NCBI GenBank assembly: GCA_029532415.1
Contig: JAQOTA010000058.1
Coordinates: 1,364,001 to 1,428,000 of the forward strand
Reading direction: 5' to 3'
DNA length: 64,000 bases
From: Marasmius tenuissimus
Lineage: Eukaryota; Basidiomycota; Agaricomycetes; Agaricales; Marasmiaceae
This document shows, in pieces, positions 46,250 to 54,959 of the stretch; positions within the stretch are counted from its first letter, which is position 1, and each line of letters starts with the position of its first letter. A model generated the notes under the pieces. It searched no databases and was not told the origin of the DNA. It saw only the letters and a program-made list of their open reading frames with translations. The position numbers and the translations under genes are program-made.

Positions 46250-46734
46250 CGTAACCTGTAGTATACCTAGTATACTGGAATCAATCATGCCTCCAAAGCG
46301 AGGCCTCGACCTTATACCAAGCTTCTGAGGCTCGACTTAGTCTCGCTTTCCGACCATCCATGCTTCCGCGGCGTCTTCCTCTGTCTAGCTCTACTAGTAC
46401 GGGTCTTCATCAAGTCTGATTATATTATTCTAATCCTTAGTACGATGCCTCCAAGCCACTGGAGATATTCCCTTGATATGACTACAGGTCCTAGTCGTGC
46501 CTCGGAAGTGATACTTTCTTCAGTTATACGACTCCTACAGTTTTCAGAGATAAGGAGAGATGCCTCCGAGGTGCTATTCTCTCCTTATGCTAGGATCTCA
46601 GCCTTTTACTAGCTGCCCGGGACTCGCTCTAGTACTCGTATTACCTAGTCATTTCTTATCTGTTTTATGCTAAAATCACACAAAAACAAGGCTCCAAAGC
46701 TGCTTTTTAATAGCAGGCGCTACACCGGCCTCCA

Positions 46735-46859
46735 CTCACAAAGATGTTGTATTAGGCATAACAAAAAGATACGCTGGGGCCCCCACCGGGGCTAGATATC
46801 AACCCTCAGCCCTCTCAATCCTTTTCCCTCACCCACTACGCAGACCTACACGCTCTTCC
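46735..46859 (+). promoter_or_regulatory. Second half of the shared promoter block, cut off from its gene
   Basis: ATAACAAAAAGATACGCTGG, GGCCCCCACCGGGG and AGATATCAACCCTCAGCC match the 23.85-23.91 kb promoter, followed by a C/T-rich leader up to CTCTTCC. The TATA core reads GATATCAA rather than GATATAAA. The Ty3 element inserted here; the gene's ATG is now at 55704, 8.8 kb away. Confidence 0.6.
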
Positions 46860-47574
46860 TGTTACATCCATGCCGGTTCCAGGGTTTCCGAAGGCCTCTA
46901 TCCACCTTCCGGAGATTCCGATACTCGGAATCTACTTTATGTTTTCTCTTCCTTCACGATCCTATCCGGAACATGACTTCGGATTCCGACGTCGTGTCCC
47001 CGGTACTTACGGATCGGAGATACATATTCACCGTTCATCTCCGAGTAGTACGTATACTCTACATTCCGACATTCCGCTCTCCATTCTATCATGACTCATC
47101 CCGTACATTCCATTCTGACACTTCATTTCCGATTCATCTCCGACTCCGGGACTTCACCCTCCGTCTCGGATTCCGTACTGTACATACATTCTCTCCCGCT
47201 CTTGACTCACCTTCAGTACTACGATCGCCGGAACCCCTTCGGAGGTCTCGGAGATCGATACATATATAAGCTAGATACTTCACGACTTGTATTCCTCAGA
47301 ATTAAAATCAACTTGGTTTCCGTTTTATCTCATTCGTCTCATTCCGTCTCTTTATCTCTATCTCCTCTTCATCTTTATCTTCCTTTCCTTCCGGTCAAGG
47401 ACAACTCAACTCAACAGTGTCGTTGGCAAAACCTTCGACTATTGTCCAGCCATCCGTTTGGCCTTCCGGTCGTCGGAATCTCTCCAACTCCGACTAGTCC
47501 ATTCCGGCACGTCGGCTTCCACTCTCTTCCGCTCGGACCTCCGTCCGGGCTGTCTTATCCGCACGATCCTAACA
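46860..47574 (+). repeat. 5' LTR (715 bp)
   Basis: Contains TATATAAG at 47263-47270. The likely transcription start is the AGAATTAAAAT at 47298-47308, about 35 bp downstream, because that 11-mer pairs with the primer site. Frames seen across the LTR are not genes. Confidence 0.95.
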
Positions 47575-47576
47575 GT

Positions 47577-47587
47577 ATTTTAATTCT
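47577..47587 (+). other. Primer-binding site for self-priming
   Basis: ATTTTAATTCT, two bases after the LTR end, is the exact reverse complement of AGAATTAAAAT (47298-47308) at the presumed 5' end of the RNA. In Tf1/sushi-type elements an 11-nt self-complementarity primes minus-strand DNA. No obvious tRNA 3'-end complement was seen. Confidence 0.7.
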
Positions 47588-47611
47588 CGAACCTTGAGTT
47601 GAAATTACTGA

Positions 47612-49540
47612 ATGTCCAGACAAGTCAATCCTGAATTCCCTGGACACTTCGACGAAGATCCACCCAACCAATTCGTAGGAAGTATCTCCGCTTCTGAATC
47701 TATCTCAACCAACCGTTACGGTCGACGTAAAGAACGACAAGCGGTTTTCGGTAGCAGCGTCCGTGCTTCCGAATATCAAATCGACGTACAATCAACTCCA
47801 CGTATCGGCACACTTAATACCGTCGCACCACTTCCGCCTAGCAAACTCCGACGTCCTACAACAATGGCTTCGAAATACAGGACACTTGAGGACGGCAGAA
47901 CAGTCTATGTAGGGGACAAGGTACCCGAAACTCCTAGTCGTCCTCCTCCACCTCCGAAACCCGCATCCCGTCAAGTTTTCTCTCCAGCTACTATCGAAGA
48001 TCCTCGGGGGGTGCTTGATCCTGCAAAACTAGCACTAGCACTTGACAAGGCTCATAACGAACCGCCTCCGAAAACAGCTAAGGGGAAAAACAAAGCCGAT
48101 GAGGGAATAATTGATGACTTTACTTTCGATGCCGCCGTTGACAAAGAACATCCATCCACTCATCCAGTTACAGCTCCGGTTATGCCCCGGGATACTGAAC
48201 TACCAACAGAGACAGCGTTACCCGAGGGATCCGATCCACATAAACAGGTCGATGAACCCAAGGGCTCTCGAGGTGGCAGTAGGGGTGGATCCCGAGCAGG
48301 TAGTAGAAGGGGTGGAGACACGGATACGGAGCCGGAAGGTGACGACGGATCCGATCACGAGCCCGGTGATTCCGGACCACCCGGACCCCCTGGACCACCA
48401 GGTGGTGGACCTCCTGGCGGAGGACCCTCCGGTGGACGAGGTGGGGGACCTGGATTCCCTAGAGGTCCCGGAAACGATCTCTACCAATTCAATATGATGG
48501 CACTCGTACAATCCATGCTTGAGCACAACAAAATCATCGCCCAGCTCCTTGGGAAGAAGCCGGAAAAGAAGGGGAACGTCAAGGAACCTGATACCTTCGA
48601 CGGAACTCAACCCGACAAACTTCCGAGCTTCATAGTGTCATGTATGATCGTCTTTAATCACCGTCCCTCCGACTTTCCTACCGATGCCGATAAAATCCAC
48701 TACATCATTTCCTACCTACGTGGCATGTGCCTTGAATATTTCCAACCCGAAATCCTATCCTACGAAACCGATTCCGATCCGCCTGCTTGGATGTTCAGCC
48801 TCCGAGCATTCCTCGATGAACTCAAAATGTTCTTCGGACAGGTGGATACGATAGAGGAAGCCGAAGACAAGTTCGACAACCTCCGGATGGGAGAAGGGGA
48901 GAAAATCGGAAAGTTCGAGGTTCGTTTCAACACTCTCGCAGCCAAGATTGGTTACGGTGAGAACGCTCTCCGTCATGCCTATTATCGCGCTATGCCAAAG
49001 CGTATCAAAGATTTACTTCCGAACATTGGTGCTCGTCCTTCGACTCTCAAACAGTTGCGTGTAGTGTGCCGGGAATACGACCGGACGCACTGGGTACGCG
49101 AAGGGGAGAAATCCCGAGAGGGCCGAGCGGCAAAACGAGCCAACAACAACAATTCGAATTCCAACTCCCGATCCAACAACAACTCCGGAAATCGTTCCAA
49201 CAACTCTTCCGGAAGTTCCGGTAGTTCCGGTGGCTCTAACAAGAGTTCCGGCAACTCTTCCAGCAACTCTTCCGGCAACAAGTCCAACGCCAACAACAAC
49301 TCTGGGTCGAATCCAACTTCCAACACTACCAACCCGGTTGCCCAGTATCTTGGTAAGGACGGAAAGTTGAAGCCGGAAGAGAAGGAACGTCGGAAGAAGA
49401 ACAACTTGTGCATGTTCTGTGGCGGAAAGCACAAGACAGATGATTGTAGGAAGCGACCTGCGGCCGGTTCTCAGGCTAAAGGTCGTGCTGCGGCTACTTC
49501 GGACGCCTCCACATCCAAACCGGATGAGGCGAAAAAATAG
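47612..49540 (+). CDS. Retrotransposon Gag, 642 aa
   Basis: Structural capsid protein of the element. Disordered N-terminal third, a GPPGPPGPPGGGPP low-complexity stretch (about residues 251-290), then a helical capsid-like region (YLRGMCLEYFQPEI, FLDELKMFFGQVDTIEEAED, LRHAYYRAMPKRIKDLLP). An Asn/Ser-rich tract follows (about 510-570). A zinc knuckle CMFCGGKHKTDDC (CX2CX3HX4C) lies near residue 605. Ends EAKK-stop at 49538-49540. A slippery A run and hairpin at the stop suggest frameshifting into pol. Confidence 0.9.
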   Translation: MSRQVNPEFPGHFDEDPPNQFVGSISASESISTNRYGRRKERQAVFGSSVRASEYQIDVQSTPRIGTLNTVAPLPPSKLRRPTTMASKYRTLEDGRTVYVGDKVPETPSRPPPPPKPASRQVFSPATIEDPRGVLDPAKLALALDKAHNEPPPKTAKGKNKADEGIIDDFTFDAAVDKEHPSTHPVTAPVMPRDTELPTETALPEGSDPHKQVDEPKGSRGGSRGGSRAGSRRGGDTDTEPEGDDGSDHEPGDSGPPGPPGPPGGGPPGGGPSGGRGGGPGFPRGPGNDLYQFNMMALVQSMLEHNKIIAQLLGKKPEKKGNVKEPDTFDGTQPDKLPSFIVSCMIVFNHRPSDFPTDADKIHYIISYLRGMCLEYFQPEILSYETDSDPPAWMFSLRAFLDELKMFFGQVDTIEEAEDKFDNLRMGEGEKIGKFEVRFNTLAAKIGYGENALRHAYYRAMPKRIKDLLPNIGARPSTLKQLRVVCREYDRTHWVREGEKSREGRAAKRANNNNSNSNSRSNNNSGNRSNNSSGSSGSSGGSNKSSGNSSSNSSGNKSNANNNSGSNPTSNTTNPVAQYLGKDGKLKPEEKERRKKNNLCMFCGGKHKTDDCRKRPAAGSQAKGRAAATSDASTSKPDEAKK

Positions 49541-49579
49541 TCCGCAACTCCGAACCCTCGGAACGAGTTCGGAGTTGCG
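49531..49579 (+). promoter_or_regulatory. Candidate -1 ribosomal frameshift signal between gag and pol
   Basis: GCGAAAAAATAG contains an A6 run directly before the gag stop. After 5 nt comes a perfect 13-bp hairpin: CGCAACTCCGAAC (49543-49555) pairs with GTTCGGAGTTGCG (49567-49579), loop 11 nt. The -1 frame is open from the A run through to pol with no stop. The heptamer is G AAA AAA, not the strict XXXYYYZ form, so recoding is a hypothesis. Confidence 0.5.
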
Positions 49580-49665
49580 TTGAGCCGGATTGTTCCACCG
49601 AGGTAACTCTCAACGCAGCCACTCTTTCTTCGCCTAATTCTCTTACTCTTACTCTTTCTTCAAAT

Positions 49666-51759
49666 ATGTCTATTTCTTCCGATACACACGAACAGTCATC
49701 TACTACTGTACCATTATCTTTTTCTGCTCTCGTTGATTCCGGTTCGTCCCACTGCTTTATAGATACAAAGTACGTGGAACGTAACCAAGTACCTACCATT
49801 CCAATACCACCTATTTCTCTTCGCCTTCTCAATGGTTCTCATGGTTCCACTATTTCGCGCATGGCCTCTTTACCTATCATTTTTTCTTCTGGAGACATCC
49901 TTCCGATTGACTTTTATGTCACTCACCTTGATTCGGCTTGCAGCCTAGTTTTAGGATATAACTGGCTTCACCGCTACAACCCGTTGGTTGACTGGTCGAA
50001 CAACAGTATCGAATTCCGGACAAAGCCTATTCCGTCTCAGCCGGCCCTTCCGACTCGCTTTTCCGAGCTCTCGGAAGTCTCTCCTCAGCCTAGTACGCCT
50101 CGGCGCAAGGCTAAGTCTCCATCTTATCCATTCGAGCCCATCTATTCCTACGCTGATCTTCTCTCAGCTCCGTCTGCTATAGCTCCGGGGGTTTCCCTCA
50201 TATCTGCTGGCGCTTACCTCCGAGCGAAGTCCGAATCCGGTGCTCGGGCGTTCACCATCCAGATGACGCCTTCCGACACGGCTTCCGGACGTGCGGCGGA
50301 ACTTTCCGAGGAAGATTTGGCAATCATTCCGCCTGATTATCATGAATTCACTGACGTCTTCAGTCCAGAAATGTCGAAACAGCTTCCGTCGCATCGGGGA
50401 GAAGACGACATGAAGATTCAGTTAGAGGAAGGAACGGAACCACCTCTTGGTCCGATCTATTCCCTTTCTCAAACGGAGATCACAGCTCTCCGAGAATTCA
50501 TCGATGAACATCTCCAGGCCGGGCTCATCACTCCATCCAAATCTCCTTTCGGCGCTCCCGTTCTCTTCGTCAAGAAGAAGAGTGGTGATCTTAGACTCTG
50601 CGTCGACTTCCGGGGTCTCAACAAGATTACCAAAAAGGATCGCTATCCGCTCCCTCTCATCTCCGACCTTCTCGACGCTCCGCGGAAGGCTCGGATCTAT
50701 ACCAAGCTTGACCTCCGTCACGCTTATCACCTTGTGCGTATCGCCGACGGTGATGAATACAAGACCGCTTTCCGGACCCGTTACGGCTCATTCGAGTGGC
50801 GGGTTATGCCAGAAGGACTATCCAACGCACCTGCAGTCTTCCAACGCTTCGTCAACAACATTTTCTCCGATATGCTTGATGTTAACGTTTTAGTTTACCT
50901 AGACGACATCCTCATCTATTCCGACAATATTTCCTCTCACAAGAAGCATGTCCGGGAGGTTCTCAAACGCCTCCGGGCAAATGGATTGTACTGCAAAGCC
51001 TCCAAGTGCGAATTCCATACCGATACTATCGAATACCTCGGCTACATTCTTTCGCCGGATGGTCTTCGAATGGATATGTCCAAAGTGGATATCATTACCA
51101 AGTGGCCTACGCCGCGCAAAGTTAAGGATATTCAATCTTTCCTTGGCTTTTGCAACTTCTATCGGTGTTTTATCTTCAACTACAGCGCCATTACCGTTCC
51201 TTTAACCCGCCTCACTCAGAAAGACATTCGTTGGAACTTCAGCCCGGAATGCCAGGCTGCCTTCGATACTCTGAAAGAGGCATTCACTCATGCTCCTATC
51301 CTCACGCACTGGATTCCTGACCGAGAAATCATTGTGGAAACCGACGCATCCGACTATGCGTTGGCGGCTATCCTCTCTATACGGACCGACGACGGTGAGA
51401 TCCATCCTATTGCATTCCACTCCCGGACCTTCACTCCTCCGGAACTTAACTACGATGTGCACGACAAAGAGCTACTCGCCATCTTCGAGGCGTTCAAACG
51501 TTGGCGGCACTACTTGGAAGGTTCCGAGAATCCGGTCGACGTGGTAACGGATCACAAAAATCTTGAATATTTCACCACTACGAAGATTCTCACCCGACGA
51601 CAAGTACGCTGGTCCGAGTACCTCTCTCACTTTAACATGGTAATCCGTTTCCGTCCTGGCAAGCTCGGTGCAAAACCGGACGCTTTGACTAGACGATGGG
51701 ACGTCTATCCTAAAGAGGGGGATACGCCTTACGCCCATCTTAATCCACACAACTTCTGA
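49666..51759 (+). CDS. Pol, N-terminal part: protease, reverse transcriptase, RNase H
   Basis: First ATG at 49666, but the frame is open upstream to the gag stop, so translation as a Gag-Pol fusion is likely. Aspartic protease motif ALVDSGSSHCFID (residues about 21-33). RT: LRLCVDFRGLNKIT, RYPLPLISDLLD, FQRFVNNIFSD and the catalytic VLVYLDDILIYSD near residue 410. RNase H: IVETDASDYALAAILS (about 557) and VVTDHKNLEYF. TGA at 51757-51759 interrupts the frame between RNase H and integrase; the downstream integrase is in the same frame. Confidence 0.92.
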   Translation: MSISSDTHEQSSTTVPLSFSALVDSGSSHCFIDTKYVERNQVPTIPIPPISLRLLNGSHGSTISRMASLPIIFSSGDILPIDFYVTHLDSACSLVLGYNWLHRYNPLVDWSNNSIEFRTKPIPSQPALPTRFSELSEVSPQPSTPRRKAKSPSYPFEPIYSYADLLSAPSAIAPGVSLISAGAYLRAKSESGARAFTIQMTPSDTASGRAAELSEEDLAIIPPDYHEFTDVFSPEMSKQLPSHRGEDDMKIQLEEGTEPPLGPIYSLSQTEITALREFIDEHLQAGLITPSKSPFGAPVLFVKKKSGDLRLCVDFRGLNKITKKDRYPLPLISDLLDAPRKARIYTKLDLRHAYHLVRIADGDEYKTAFRTRYGSFEWRVMPEGLSNAPAVFQRFVNNIFSDMLDVNVLVYLDDILIYSDNISSHKKHVREVLKRLRANGLYCKASKCEFHTDTIEYLGYILSPDGLRMDMSKVDIITKWPTPRKVKDIQSFLGFCNFYRCFIFNYSAITVPLTRLTQKDIRWNFSPECQAAFDTLKEAFTHAPILTHWIPDREIIVETDASDYALAAILSIRTDDGEIHPIAFHSRTFTPPELNYDVHDKELLAIFEAFKRWRHYLEGSENPVDVVTDHKNLEYFTTTKILTRRQVRWSEYLSHFNMVIRFRPGKLGAKPDALTRRWDVYPKEGDTPYAHLNPHNF

Positions 51760-53328
51760 CCTGTATTCACTCAGGAACAACTCACTGCTTCCCTCCGCGC
51801 TACATTCCTTGAAGGTCCAGTTCTTCGCGCAAGCGTTATCATGGACGTCGAGCAGCTCCATGAAGACATCCGAACTGCTCAGACAGAAGATTCCTCCCTC
51901 ATCCAACACTTCCGATCCGCCTCCGACACTTCCGACGAGACTAGATGGACTGTCGACGAGACAGGTTTCCTCCGTTTAGATGACAGAATCTACGTTCCCG
52001 AAGCCAACAACCTCCGACTTAGAATCCTTCAACAATATCACGATCATATCATATCTGGTCACTTTGGACAGAACCGGACTCTAGAAACCATCCGACGTCA
52101 ATATACATGGCCCCTCATCCGAGAGTTCGTGCGAGACTACGTTCGCTCCTGTGTAACTTGTGCACGGAACAAGACTCCACGACATCGGCCATACGGACTT
52201 CTACGACCTCTTCCGGTTCCTGCACGACCATGGGACTCTATCTCTATGGACTTCATCGAGGAACTTCCGAACTCTAACGGTTTCAATTCCATCCTAGTTA
52301 TCATCGACCGCGCTTCGAAACAAGCAATCTTCATTCCTACAGACATCCATATCACTTCCGAACAACTCGCTCGACTCTTCGTTATCCATGTGTTCTCTAA
52401 GCATGGAGTTCCTCAGCACGTCACCTCCGACCGTGGTTCCGAATTCGTTTCCCACTTCATGCGTTCCCTCGGGAAAGCCCTTGACATGAATCTTCATTAC
52501 ACTTCCGGTTATCATCCTTCCGCCGACGGACAGACTGAACGGGCGAATCAGACGCTTGAGCAGTATATCCGAGTCTACTGTTCTTACCAGCAGGACAACT
52601 GGGATGAACTCCTGCCTCTTGCCGAGTTCGCTTACAACAATGCTCCGAACGCTTCCACCGGAATCTCACCATTCTTTGCCAACAAGGGTTATCATCCGAA
52701 CATCACCATCCACCCGGAACGAGACATGGCTTCCGCCCGTGCACGAGAGTTTGTGGTTGATTTAGATGAGCTTCATTCCATGCTCCGAGAAGAACTTACT
52801 CACGCCCAAACCCGTATGAAGGAACAGAAGGATCGACATCTCCAGCCTCAGCCGGAATGGAAGATTGGCGATAAAGTTATGGTCTCCGCTAAGTACATCA
52901 AAACGACCAGACCTACCGCTAAATTCTCCGAGAAATTCCTAGGTCCTTTCGAGATCATTGCTACACCATCTCCAGTTGCTTATACCCTCCGACTTCCGAC
53001 CGAATTCCGTACCATCCATCCAACTTTCCACGTTTCCCAACTCGAATCCATCCTTCCGAACAACATTCCGAATCGTGTCCAGCCTCCTCCGGGTCCTGTC
53101 GAACTTGACACCGGAGAAGAAGATCATTACGAGATTTCCGAGATCCTAGACTCCAAGATCGACCGTCGTTTCAAGTGCAAGTTACAATATCGCATCCGAT
53201 GGCTCGGATACGAAGGCACTGACGAGGAGTTTTCTTGGGTCACAGCAGACAACTTCAACGCTCCGGACCTTCTCCGAGCATTCCATGAACGTTATCCTCA
53301 CAAGCCTGGACCTATCGATTCTATCTAA
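51760..53328 (+). CDS. Pol, C-terminal part: integrase with chromodomain
   Basis: Same frame as the upstream part, separated only by the TGA; the first ATG is at 51841. The HHCC zinc domain is visible (HDHIISGHFGQNRTLETIRR, then CVTCARNK). The DDE core has SMDFIEELP, VTSDRGSEFVSHF and PSADGQTERANQTLEQ. The C-terminus has a chromodomain (YEISEILDSKID, LQYRIRWLGYEGTDEEFSW), which in chromoviruses steers integration to marked chromatin. Ends TAA 53326-53328. Without readthrough or restart the integrase would not be made from this copy. Confidence 0.92.
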   Translation, partial: PVFTQEQLTASLRATFLEGPVLRASVIMDVEQLHEDIRTAQTEDSSLIQHFRSASDTSDETRWTVDETGFLRLDDRIYVPEANNLRLRILQQYHDHIISGHFGQNRTLETIRRQYTWPLIREFVRDYVRSCVTCARNKTPRHRPYGLLRPLPVPARPWDSISMDFIEELPNSNGFNSILVIIDRASKQAIFIPTDIHITSEQLARLFVIHVFSKHGVPQHVTSDRGSEFVSHFMRSLGKALDMNLHYTSGYHPSADGQTERANQTLEQYIRVYCSYQQDNWDELLPLAEFAYNNAPNASTGISPFFANKGYHPNITIHPERDMASARAREFVVDLDELHSMLREELTHAQTRMKEQKDRHLQPQPEWKIGDKVMVSAKYIKTTRPTAKFSEKFLGPFEIIATPSPVAYTLRLPTEFRTIHPTFHVSQLESILPNNIPNRVQPPPGPVELDTGEEDHYEISEILDSKIDRRFKCKLQYRIRWLGYEGTDEEFSWVTADNFNAPDLLRAFHERYPHKPGPIDSI

Positions 53329-53474
53329 GTTCATTTCATTGTTCCGGTTCCGCTTCCGATTATCTTACGATCACTCATGATTCCGAGAAAGGCCTTTCGG
53401 CCGGGCGACGTTTCAAGAATAATCTACAAATATACAAAAACAAGAAATTGTCCGCGTTCCGGACGTTCCGTCCT

Positions 53475-54719
53475 TCACTCTTCCATCCTATCCTTGTCCG
53501 CTTCCTCTTCTTTCTCCTCCGGGATCGTTTCCGTGCTCCTCATCTTCTTCCGAAGGTTTTTCGGAGATTGCGATGCGGGCCTCTTGCTCGGCCTCGACGA
53601 TGGTCCCTCCTCCCGATCCTCTTCCTCTTCCTCATCCGCTTCCGCGTCCGCTTCGCCTTCATCCGAGCTATCCGGGAAGTCCACTCCCCAGACACCCAAC
53701 AGGAGTTGGATCCCGCGATTGATTTGGCGCAAGTCCTTTTCCACTGTTGGCGCCAAGTGGACCGGCTTCCCGACCGCAGCCTTCCGTTTCCCCTCCGAAC
53801 TCTTCGATTTCATCGACCCGGCTTCCGATCGATTTCCGTCACCGCTTCCGTCGGGGAACACGCATTTCACCTTTCTCTTCCGACACCGGAAGCAGGCGTT
53901 GTTCTTTCCGCGAAAATTCGTAGCGGCGTTGAGGTTGATCCGACACTCCGCGTCCTGCGCAGAACATCGGTTGCAAGCTGTCATGGACTTAGACAAATTT
54001 ACCATTCAAAAGGAATGGAACTCACATGTCGGAAGAAGCGGTCCTAATCCGACCTCCTCCGGATCCGTAATCTCCCTTCCGGAATCCTTCGCCTTTCCTT
54101 TCTTCCTCGCACCTCCGCCTCCGGTTGACATCTTCTCCGCGCTCTTCTTCCCCGCAGCGAATCCAGACTGAAAAATCATTTGTTGAGGTTGCGTCAGCGA
54201 TAAGTAGAACTAAGGAAGAGTTAAAAAATTCAGAATAAAGAAATCCGATCCGGTCGGACACACCGAATCCCAGTCCATATCAATAGACTGCTTGTCGGCG
54301 TCGGAGAAGTAAAATTCGAAAGGCTCGGACTTCACCTCTTCCGGAACCATCGTCTCTCTTCGAATTTCCTCCTCTTCCGTCTCCCTCTGCTTCCGCCTCG
54401 CTTCCGTTCGACCATCCCGCTCCGCTCGCCATTCCGCCAGTCTTCGTTCGGTATCCGCTTTCTCTTTTTCCCAATCCGCAATCCTTCCATCTATTCCCTC
54501 CTGCTGCTCCGCATTCCATTTGTTCCGATTCCTCGTCCAAGCCTCTACGTCGGACTTGAACTCCGCCGTTGCTTTCTCTTCCTCGTCTTCCGAGTACCGG
54601 CCGAGATATTCGAGCACCTTGGGTTTCTTCGTAATATACTCCGGAAGTGTCTCATCCGGTCGCGGAGTGGTGAACAGGAGATCGGAGGGAGTTGGTGAAC
54701 AAGAGGGGGTGGGAGACAT
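53475..54719 (-). CDS. Antisense gene inside the retrotransposon: coiled-coil protein with Zn-binding cysteines
   Basis: Lies between integrase and 3' LTR on the opposite strand. Exon 1 is 54719-54264, exon 2 is 54167-54026, exon 3 is 53977-53475. Both introns (96 and 48 nt) have GT-AG ends (GTGTGT..CAG, GTGAGT..CAG). The spliced length is 1101 nt, exactly 367 codons with stop. The N-terminal part is a charged coiled coil (WEKEKADTERRLAEWRAERD), the middle is basic, and then come two CX2CX6C modules: CNRCSAQDAEC and CFRCRKRKVKC. The latter has the CxxCRxRKxKC look of a fungal Zn2Cys6 finger. The C-terminus is acidic with SRPSKRPASQSPKNLRKK. Function unknown; nucleic-acid binding is plausible. 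Plus-strand frames here are shadows. Confidence 0.65.
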
Positions 54720-54943
54720 AATTGATGAGTCGGGGAAATGAAGTTGGGATTCGCTTGGTGCGCTTCTTATATATCTTTTTCTATTTGTTCCTTGTTTGGA
54801 TTTCCAGAATATTCTTTCATGTTCCAGAACGTTCTATTGACTCATCACGTTTCTATTGTTTTATGTCTTCTTTCCGAATGCTTCCGAACTTTTACGTCTT
54901 ACGATTTTCTTCTTACTTCCTCCGCGGCTCTCGAGGCAAGAGC

Positions 54944-54959
54944 CTTAAGAGGGGGATAC
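54944..54959 (+). other. Polypurine tract of the Ty3 element
   Basis: AAGAGGGGGATAC lies directly before the 3' LTR (TGTTACATCC at 54960), the expected place for plus-strand priming. Confidence 0.7.

Larger units (their letters stand above)
43298..46724. mobile_element. Probable 3.4-kb insertion with TG..CA ends, flanked by CCGG
   Basis: By alignment with 23.8 kb, the promoter block breaks after CCGG (43294-43297) and resumes with CCGGCCTCC (46725). The intervening sequence begins TGTAAAGAGCC and ends GGCGCTACA, with TGTA/TACA as the only clear inverted terminus. Inside are many copies of a GCCTCxGAAG-type word (for example 44286, 44705, 46292, 46490, 46561) not seen elsewhere at such density, and one spliced ORF. 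The element class is unknown; a retro- or DNA element carrying a non-transposase gene is possible. The outer boundaries are inferred. Confidence 0.45.

Noticed and set aside
48400..48480. Collagen-like GPPGPPGPPGG stretch
   Set aside because: It lies within Gag as a low-complexity linker; too short and irregular for a collagen domain.
48982..49434. 150- and 139-codon minus-strand frames over gag
   Set aside because: Complement of the Asn/Ser-rich and zinc-knuckle part of Gag; Leu/Glu and Val/Gly runs mirror the repeat codons.
53377..54171. 264- and 199-codon plus-strand frames after the integrase
   Set aside because: Shadows of the spliced antisense gene, which has introns, zinc-binding cysteines and a coiled coil; the plus frames are low-complexity Ser/Arg.
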